Of a stretch of DNA of 64,000 nt, positions 58,347-64,000 are shown piece after piece. This DNA comes from Planctomyces sp. SH-PL62. GTDB lineage: Bacteria; Planctomycetota; Planctomycetia; Planctomycetales; Planctomycetaceae. Below the pieces are notes generated by a model that had not been told where the DNA came from, searched no databases, and saw only the letters and a program-made list of their open reading frames with translations. Location: the NCBI GenBank assembly GCA_945905295.1, contig CAMDPX010000002.1, forward strand, positions 1 through 64,000. The letters are read 5' to 3'. Numbering within the stretch: position 1 is the first letter of the stretch; every line of letters starts with the position of its first letter. Position numbers and translations under genes: made by a program.

Positions 58347-61300
58347 ATGAAACAGCACTCCTTCTCAACCGTCGCGGCATTGCTCTTCGCAACGTCGCTC
58401 ATCGCCCCCGCGATCACCAAGGCTCAAGCCCCCGACCCCAAAGGGATCGAGTTCTTCGAGCAAAAGATCCGCCCGGTATTGGCACAGCATTGCTACTCGT
58501 GCCATTCGGACGAGGCTCGCGCCGCCAAAAAGCTGAAGGCGAAACTGTACCTCGATTCGGCCGAAGGACTGCTGGACGGTGGCGAGAGTGGCTCGGTCAT
58601 CGTCAAAGGCAAAGGGGCCGACAGTCTGCTGGTCAAAGCGCTGAAGTACGACGGATTGGAGATGCCGCCAACCGGAAAGCTGTCGGACGAAATCATCGCC
58701 GACTTCACGAAGTGGATCGACATGGGAGCTCCCGATCCGCGTGAAGGTCGCAAGCCGGGAGCGGCCAAGCGAGTGATCAACCTCGAAGAAGGCCGCCAGT
58801 TCTGGTCGTTCCAGCCATTGAAAAGCATCACCCCACCGGACGTGAAGAACGCCGACTGGAACCGAACGGCCATCGACCGATTCGTCGCGGCGAAGCACGA
58901 AGAGAAAGCTCTGCGTCCCAATGGACCCGTCAGCAAAGAAAAACTGATCCGTCGCGCGTATTTCGATCTCATTGGTCTGCCACCCACTCCGGAACAGATC
59001 GCGGCGTTCGTGCAGGACGCCTCGCCAAATGCCTTCGAGAAAGTCGTCGACGAACTGCTGCAATCCGAACGCTACGGCGAGCGTTGGGGCCGGCATTGGC
59101 TGGACGTCGCGCGGTTTGCCGAGAGCGGCGGTTATGAGTTCGACGGTTTCCGCCCCGGCGCGTATCACTACCGCGACTGGGTCATCCGCGCGATCAATGG
59201 CGACATGCCCTTCACCGAGTTCGTGCGGATGCAGATCGCCGGCGACAAGCTCTTGCCGGATGACTATCGCGGAGCGGCCGCCACCGGTTTCCTGGTCGCC
59301 GGACCGTATCCCGGCCAGATCACCGCGAAGACCGTCGAGCGGATTCGCTACGACCAGCTCGACGACATGATCATGACGATCGGCGGTTCGATGCTCGGCC
59401 TGACGCTCGGCTGCGTCCGTTGCCACGAGCACAAGTACGATCCGATTCCGGCGCAGGATTATTACGGCGTCGCATCCTCGCTGGCGCGAACGGCGCACGG
59501 TTCAAAAACGTATGACCCCGATCCGGCGGCGACTCAACGAGCGGTCGAAAAGCACCGCGCGGATGGCGAGCCGCTCAATGCGGCTCTCAAGAAGTTCGCA
59601 TCAGAAGAACTGCCGAAACGATTTGCCGAATGGCAGAAGACGGAACTCGCCAAGCAACCGGAGACACCGCGCTGGCAAGTGCTCGAACCGGTGACGGTCG
59701 AAGCCGAACGATCCTGGTTGAAGATGCTCCCCAACGGGATCGTGGCCCACGACGGAACGTTCGCGATCGAATCCAACGCTCGCCGCCGTCCCCGCGCCGC
59801 GCGTGCGGCCGAGGAATACACCGTTACGACGCACACGTTTCAGAAGAACCTCACGTCGTTGCGGTTCGATGCCTTCACCGAGAAGTCGCTTCCGAAGCGC
59901 GGCCCCGGAGTCAGCGGCGACGGCAGCTTTGAATTGCTGGAGATAAAGGTCACAGCCCGCCCACTCGATCGCGCGAACCTTTCGGCGAGCCAGAGGGCGT
60001 TAGCCCCTGGACAGAGCGATCAAGCGGAATCGTCCGGGGGCTTACGCCCTCCGGCTCGCCAAGATTCTGACAAGCCGATTGAACTGAAACTCAAACCGGT
60101 CTTTGCCGCATTCGAAGATAAGGACCAGCCGCTGGCCAACGTCTTCGATGGCAAACCCGCAACCGCCTGGGTCGTGCGAGCCAATGCCGGCAAAGACAAC
60201 GCGGCGATCTTCGAGATTGAAGGAGGACTTCCGGGCTTTGCGAGCGGCACCGAACTGACTTTCGAGTTGAACTTTCGCGATCTCGGAATCGGCCGCGTCC
60301 GGTTCGCGATGAGCACGGAAGCGAACCCAGCCACCTGGGCGGGCGACGTCGCTCCGCAGCATCTCGCGGAGATCCGTGCGACGTTGGCCGCCAACAACAA
60401 TCTGATTCCTGAAGCCGCTCGCGAGCCGCTCGCCCGCTGGTTCAGCCCCTTCGATCTTGAGACCGCGAAGGTCTTCAATACGGTGCGCGATCACGTGAAC
60501 CGCGAACCGCGACCGTCGCTGACGGAGGTCTACACCACGATTCCTGGTGGGCAGGATGTCTTCCTGCTGCGGCGCGGTGAGGTCGACAACAAGCAGGGCA
60601 AGGCCGAACCGAGCTTTCTCCAAGTCGTCGCGACCGCCGCCGACAAAGAAGCTCGCTGGTTACCGAAGCCAGCGGCTGGCCAACCAGCAATCGACCCGCG
60701 CATCGGATTGGCGAATTGGATGACCGATGCCGAATTTGGAGCGGGTGCGCTGCTGGCTCGCGTAATGGCCAATCGGCTGTGGCAGCATCATTTCGGCGAG
60801 GGGATCGTCGGCACCTCGAACGACTTCGGAGCACAGGGCGAGCGGCCCACGCATCCGGAACTTCTCGAATGGCTCGCCGCCGAATTCGTCAAAGGAGGCT
60901 GGAAGCTCAAGCCGTTGCACAAAGCGATGATGCTCACGGCGGTCTATCAGCAATCCAACGACGTCTCGCCGGACAACCTGAAGATCGACTCGCAGAACCG
61001 ATACCTGTGGTATCACAAGCCTCGTCGCCTGGAAGCCGAAATCATTCGCGATGCGCTGCTGGCCGTCGGTGGCTCGCTCGACACGACGATGTACGGCCCC
61101 AGTCTGCTCGACAACACGCCGCGACGCAGCGTCTACCTGCGCGTGAAACGCAGCGAACTGATTCCGTTCATGACGATGTTCGACGCCCCCGAACCAACGC
61201 AAAGCATCGGCGAACGGATCAGCACGACGCTGCCGACGCAGGCATTGACGATGATGAACTCACCGTTCGTCCGCCAGCAGGCCGAGAAACTGGTCGCCCG

Positions 61301-61502
61301 CATTCGCCCCACTGCCGACGTCCCCCTCGAAACCGCCGTTGATCGAGCCTACCAATTTGCGTTCGCACGGTTGCCCTCGAAAGAAGAACGCGACCGGATG
61401 CTCGCCTTCATCACTCAACAGACCGATGCCAACCCCAACATCACCCTGACCGAATTCTGCCAAGTCTTATTCTGTCTCAACGAGTTCGTTTACGTGGACT
61501 AG
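58347..61502 (+). CDS. DUF1549/DUF1553 protein with N-terminal planctomycete cytochrome C-like domain
   Basis: A 1051-residue exported protein (signal STVAALLFATSLIAPAITKA). The N-terminal PSC1-type domain (~30-135) has FFEQKIRPVLAQHCYSCHSD (CxxCH) and GLEMPPTGKLSDEIIADFTK. DUF1549 (~170-380) has FDLIGLPPTPEQIAAFVQDA, ERWGRHWLDVARFAESGGYE and LGCVRCHEHKYDPIPAQDYY, a second haem-like motif CVRCH. DUF1553 (~785-1040) has ARVMANRLWQHHFGEGIVGT, RRLEAEIIRDALLAVGG and RRSVYLRVKRSELIPFM. Residues ~546-571 are repeat-derived. It is paired with the following DUF1501 gene, an arrangement abundant in planctomycetes and suspected to act on sulfated or other polysaccharides. Confidence 0.92.
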   Translation: MKQHSFSTVAALLFATSLIAPAITKAQAPDPKGIEFFEQKIRPVLAQHCYSCHSDEARAAKKLKAKLYLDSAEGLLDGGESGSVIVKGKGADSLLVKALKYDGLEMPPTGKLSDEIIADFTKWIDMGAPDPREGRKPGAAKRVINLEEGRQFWSFQPLKSITPPDVKNADWNRTAIDRFVAAKHEEKALRPNGPVSKEKLIRRAYFDLIGLPPTPEQIAAFVQDASPNAFEKVVDELLQSERYGERWGRHWLDVARFAESGGYEFDGFRPGAYHYRDWVIRAINGDMPFTEFVRMQIAGDKLLPDDYRGAAATGFLVAGPYPGQITAKTVERIRYDQLDDMIMTIGGSMLGLTLGCVRCHEHKYDPIPAQDYYGVASSLARTAHGSKTYDPDPAATQRAVEKHRADGEPLNAALKKFASEELPKRFAEWQKTELAKQPETPRWQVLEPVTVEAERSWLKMLPNGIVAHDGTFAIESNARRRPRAARAAEEYTVTTHTFQKNLTSLRFDAFTEKSLPKRGPGVSGDGSFELLEIKVTARPLDRANLSASQRALAPGQSDQAESSGGLRPPARQDSDKPIELKLKPVFAAFEDKDQPLANVFDGKPATAWVVRANAGKDNAAIFEIEGGLPGFASGTELTFELNFRDLGIGRVRFAMSTEANPATWAGDVAPQHLAEIRATLAANNNLIPEAAREPLARWFSPFDLETAKVFNTVRDHVNREPRPSLTEVYTTIPGGQDVFLLRRGEVDNKQGKAEPSFLQVVATAADKEARWLPKPAAGQPAIDPRIGLANWMTDAEFGAGALLARVMANRLWQHHFGEGIVGTSNDFGAQGERPTHPELLEWLAAEFVKGGWKLKPLHKAMMLTAVYQQSNDVSPDNLKIDSQNRYLWYHKPRRLEAEIIRDALLAVGGSLDTTMYGPSLLDNTPRRSVYLRVKRSELIPFMTMFDAPEPTQSIGERISTTLPTQALTMMNSPFVRQQAEKLVARIRPTADVPLETAVDRAYQFAFARLPSKEERDRMLAFITQQTDANPNITLTEFCQVLFCLNEFVYVD
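59984..60060. repeat. Inverted repeat, GGCGAGC variant family, in the DUF1553 gene
   Basis: 29-nt arms at 59984-60012 and 60032-60060 with three mismatches (GGCGAGCC(A/G)GAGGGCGT(T/A)AGCC). Same arm length and ends (GGCGAGC...GCCCC) as the 10623/23336/42886 family but a different middle. In frame, read as ASQRALAPG...GGLRPPARQ. Confidence 0.92.
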
Positions 61503-61511
61503 AAGAAGGAT

Positions 61512-61569
61512 GGCAAAATCATGGTTCACAAGATCATGTCTTTATGATTCTGTGATCCATGAATTTGCC
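61512..61569. repeat. Imperfect inverted repeat GGCAAAATCATGG
   Basis: Arms of about 29 nt (GGCAAAATCATGGTTCACA versus GGCAAATTCATGGATCACA on the other strand) in the short gap between the DUF1553 and DUF1501 genes. The ATG at 61559 lies within the right arm. Confidence 0.88.
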
Positions 61570-61579
61570 AAAAACAAAC

Positions 61580-62992
61580 ATGATTCAACTCCCCTCACGC
61601 CGCCGCTTCCTCCAAGACAGCGGCCTCGGATTCGGTTCCCTGGCACTCGCGTCTCTTCTCAACCAAGAGACAAACGCGAATCCACTGGCTCAGAAGCAAC
61701 CGCAGTTCGCGGCGAAGGCCAAGTCCGTCATTTGGCTCTTCATGACCGGTGGTCCTTCGCAAGTCGACACCTGGGATTACAAACCGGAACTGCAAAAGCG
61801 GGACGGCCAAGATCTTGCCGGAGCCGATCCGAAGACCGGCTTCTTCACGACCAGCGGCAAGTGCCTGAAGTCGCCGTTCGAGTGGCGGCAGCACGGCGAG
61901 TCAGCCACCTGGGTTCCGGACATCTTTCCGCACCTGTCGCAACACGTCGATGAGATGACCTTCATCCACTCGATGTATCTGCGGCAGAACAATCACGCTC
62001 CGGCGGCCATCGAATTGATGTGCGGCACCAACCGACCCGGCCTGCCAGCGATGGGAGCCTGGATGACTTACGGACTCGGTGCCGAGAACCAGGATCTCCC
62101 TGCCTACGTCGTGCTGCATGACACTCGGCCGCGCGGCGACGACCAGATCTGGTCGGCTGGTTTCTTGCCGAAGACGTATCAGGCGCTGACGCTCGACGCC
62201 CGCCGCAAAGAGGCGATCGACAACCTCGCCCGCGACGGCAAACACAGCGACGCGCAACAGCGAGCACAACTCGAATTGATTCGCACGTTGAACCAGGAGC
62301 ACGCCGCGACTCGCGCGACGCAAGCCGACCTCGCCGCGCGGATCAACTCCTACGAACTGGCCTATCGCATGCAGATGGCCGCTCCTGAAGCGCTCGACAT
62401 CGCGAAAGAGTCCGAAGCGACTCACAAGCAATACGGCATGGACCAACCCGAATGCGCCACGTTCGCGCGGCAATGTTTGATCGCTCGGCGATTGGTGGAG
62501 CGAGGCGTTCGCTTCGTGCAGATCTTCGCCGGCAAAGGGGTCGGCGGTGACGGCAGCGTCAACGATGTGCCGTGGGATTGCCATTCCGACTTGCAGACGA
62601 ATCACCGCTCGAACGGCCTGCACACCGATCAGCCGGCCGCCGCGTTGCTGGCCGATCTCAAGACGCGCGGCTTGCTGGAAGACACGCTGGTCATCTGGGG
62701 CGGCGAGTTCGGCCGCACGTCAGATTCGCAAGGAGCCAAGGGCCGAGACCACAACCCGAACGGCTTCACCATCTGGATGGCCGGCGGCGGCGTGAAGCGC
62801 GGTCTGCATTACGGAGCGACCGATCCGTTCGGCTACAAAGCGGTCGAGAAGAAGGTCCACGTCAACGATCTCCACGCCACGCTGCTGCACCTGATGGGGC
62901 TCAACCACGAGGAACTGACCTATCGCTTCAACGGCCGAGATTTCCGACTGACCGACGTTGCCGGAAGCGTGATCAACGAGATTCTCGCGTAA
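61580..62992 (+). CDS. DUF1501 protein (Tat-exported)
   Basis: About 470 residues. ATG 61580 gives MIQLPSRRRFLQDSGLGFGS, a Tat signal; the alternative ATG 61559 lies in an inverted repeat. Conserved body: KSVIWLFMTGGPSQVDTWDY, MTYGLGAENQDLPAYVVLHD, RRLVERGVRFVQIFAG, TLVIWGGEFGRTSDSQGAKG, RDHNPNGFTIWMAGGGVKRG and VHVNDLHATLLHLMGLNHEE. It is a paralogue of the DUF1501 gene at 20805-22250 and belongs with the upstream DUF1553 gene, 77 bases away. Confidence 0.93.
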   Translation: MIQLPSRRRFLQDSGLGFGSLALASLLNQETNANPLAQKQPQFAAKAKSVIWLFMTGGPSQVDTWDYKPELQKRDGQDLAGADPKTGFFTTSGKCLKSPFEWRQHGESATWVPDIFPHLSQHVDEMTFIHSMYLRQNNHAPAAIELMCGTNRPGLPAMGAWMTYGLGAENQDLPAYVVLHDTRPRGDDQIWSAGFLPKTYQALTLDARRKEAIDNLARDGKHSDAQQRAQLELIRTLNQEHAATRATQADLAARINSYELAYRMQMAAPEALDIAKESEATHKQYGMDQPECATFARQCLIARRLVERGVRFVQIFAGKGVGGDGSVNDVPWDCHSDLQTNHRSNGLHTDQPAAALLADLKTRGLLEDTLVIWGGEFGRTSDSQGAKGRDHNPNGFTIWMAGGGVKRGLHYGATDPFGYKAVEKKVHVNDLHATLLHLMGLNHEELTYRFNGRDFRLTDVAGSVINEILA

Positions 62993-63007
62993 TTCGCAAC
63001 GAAGAAA

Positions 63008-63121
63008 CCCCACTGAGCTTGCCTCAGTGGTTCACGGGCTTCTGCACTACGCACGCGAGTGTTCGCCGTGATTCGGACGTAGTGCAAAAGCCCGCAAGCC
63101 ACTGAGGCAAGCTCAGTGGGG
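63008..63121. repeat. Long inverted repeat, CCACTGAGCTTGCCTCAGTGG family (copy 2)
   Basis: Arms at 63008-63051 and 63078-63121 (about 44 nt, few mismatches). Same plan as 45492-45605: a CCAC(T/C)GAG...CTC(A/G)GTGG hairpin unit, then GGGCTT(T/C)TGCACTACG. It lies between the convergent DUF1501 and DUF1552 genes. Confidence 0.95.
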
Positions 63122-63141
63122 AGTGCTTGATTGAAGCGCGA

Positions 63142-64000
63142 TCACACTTCGGCCAGCGGCGCGGAGGCATCTCCCAGTTTTTCGGCGTGCAGCCCGGACT
63201 TGTTCATCAGCGAGAGGAACAGCCGACACATCTGCCGATCGGGTTTGCCAGAGTAGTCGAGCACTCGGCCACCCTTGATCTGGCCGCCCGCACCGCCGAG
63301 CACGACCACCGGTAGCTGCGTCGCGTCGTGATGACCGGTCATCATGCTCGAGCAATACATGATCATCGAGTTGTCGAGCAGAGTGCGTTCGCCTTCTTGG
63401 ATCGCGTCCAGCTTGCGGGCGATGTAGCCAAGTTGCTCCAGGAAGAACCGATTGACCTTCAGCCAGTCGGCTCCGTCCGAATGCGACAGCAAGTGGTGGA
63501 TCATGTAATCGACATTGAGGTTCGGGAACCGCAGCGACGAGTGATCGTTGTTGAGCTTCAGCGTGCAGACCCGCGTCGTGTCGGTCTGGAAGCCAAGCAC
63601 CAGGATGTCGCACATCAACTTCATGTGCTCGGCAACGTCCTGCGGAATGCCGTCGGCCGGACGCGGGATGTTCGGCTTGTCGAGCGTTGGCCGCCAACCT
63701 TGCAGCTCGCCGCGCTTGCCGGATTGTTCGATGCGCTGTTCGACGTCGCGCACCGAATCGAGGTACTCGTCCAGCTTACGTTGATCGTTCTTGCTGATGT
63801 CGCGCCGCAGGTCACTCGCATCGGCGAGTACTGCGTCGAGCACGCTCTTGTCGCCGCGTTGCACTTCGTCTTTGAAGAGCCGATCGAAGGCGAGTGCGGG
63901 ATAAACCTCCAGCGGAGTCGGCGTGGTTGGCGAGCTCCACGAGATGTGCGAGCTGTAAAGCATCGAATAGTTTTTGTGGACCGACGGATTCGCCTTTTCG
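63142..64000 (-). CDS. DUF1552 protein, C-terminal part (5' end outside window)
   Basis: The minus-strand frame is open to the window edge: the residues before the internal Met at 63963 read EKANPSVHKNYS, so the gene begins beyond 64000. Visible DUF1552 features are SSHISWSSPTTPTPLEVYPA, SVLDAVLADASDLRRDISKN, RKLDEYLDSVRDVEQRIEQS, VAEHMKLMCDILVLGFQTDT, IHHLLSHSDG and GRVLDYSGKPDRQMCRLFLS. The family is typical of planctomycetes and usually follows a DUF1592 partner gene, expected just outside the window. It converges with the DUF1501 gene. Confidence 0.93.
   Translation of the reverse strand, partial: EKANPSVHKNYSMLYSSHISWSSPTTPTPLEVYPALAFDRLFKDEVQRGDKSVLDAVLADASDLRRDISKNDQRKLDEYLDSVRDVEQRIEQSGKRGELQGWRPTLDKPNIPRPADGIPQDVAEHMKLMCDILVLGFQTDTTRVCTLKLNNDHSSLRFPNLNVDYMIHHLLSHSDGADWLKVNRFFLEQLGYIARKLDAIQEGERTLLDNSMIMYCSSMMTGHHDATQLPVVVLGGAGGQIKGGRVLDYSGKPDRQMCRLFLSLMNKSGLHAEKLGDASAPLAEV

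Noticed and set aside
58365-59498. 377-codon minus-strand open frame
   Set aside because: Opposite strand of the DUF1549/DUF1553 gene, whose haem and domain motifs are clear.
1-64000. tRNA, rRNA or transposase genes
   Set aside because: I looked for cloverleaf ends, rRNA words and DDE/HUH transposase motifs on both strands and found none that I could support.

Overview
This 64-kb window is a GC-rich chromosomal segment that reads as a member of the Planctomycetota. The evidence is the density of planctomycete-typical families: DUF1501, DUF1549/DUF1553 with an N-terminal planctomycete cytochrome-like CxxCH, DUF1552, DUF1559 prepilin-like, DUF1571 and DUF1573 proteins. A tetrahydromethanopterin-dependent formyltransferase (FhcD/Ftr) and PAS-rich and Hanks-type signalling proteins fit the same picture. 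I cannot name the genus. No rRNA, tRNA, phage, transposase or CRISPR array was recognised.

Layout. 1-308: 5' part of a response regulator. 522-4365: a GntR regulator / ABC ATPase / ABC permease operon with a perfect inverted operator-like site. 4492-8071: fatty-acid beta-oxidation (fused hydratase/dehydrogenase plus thiolase). 8188-12380: a membrane protein, a DUF1571 exported protein, an unknown protein, ScpB and an HU-like protein. 12601-17510: a polytopic glycosyltransferase-like protein, FhcD, a lipoprotein and a DUF1559 pseudopilin. 17554-22250: a multi-PAS/GAF histidine kinase and a DUF1501 protein. 22401-26636: sugar isomerase, DeoC, a CopZ-like Zn/[2Fe-2S] protein with a broken duplicate, DUF58, and a small basic protein. 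26680-37330: an FHA coiled-coil membrane protein, several exported or membrane proteins of unknown role, chorismate synthase and a YjbQ protein. 37394-39360: a Rieske oxygenase and a Ser/Thr kinase. 39391-41494: two adjacent toxin-antitoxin modules (MNT/HEPN and a PIN pair). 41774-45393: polysaccharide genes (WecA/MraY-type transferase, O-antigen-ligase-like). 45683-48708: a DUF1573 protein and a metallophosphatase-like/tetraheme cytochrome fusion. 48900-52364: pyruvate carboxylase. 52441-53141: a JAMM-like protein and a possible NTF2-type immunity protein. 53270-58098: hydrolases, an MFS transporter and a subclass B3 metallo-beta-lactamase-like enzyme. 58347-64000: a DUF1553 / DUF1501 / DUF1552 group; the last gene runs off the end.

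The most unusual property is a dense population of palindromic elements: more than twenty long inverted repeats with arms of about 16-52 nt, in several families, many present in more than one copy. In many of them each arm is itself a small hairpin. Single arms also occur alone, which recalls the REP/BIME organisation of enterobacteria. Several elements lie in frame inside genes and are translated as linkers (FadB-like protein, WecA-like protein, O-antigen ligase, DUF1553 protein, an unknown protein, and a short one in chorismate synthase). Others supply the stop codon of the preceding gene or lie across its start region. The MNT/HEPN module sits between two ~135-bp direct copies of another such element, and its HEPN reading frame is interrupted by an in-frame TGA.
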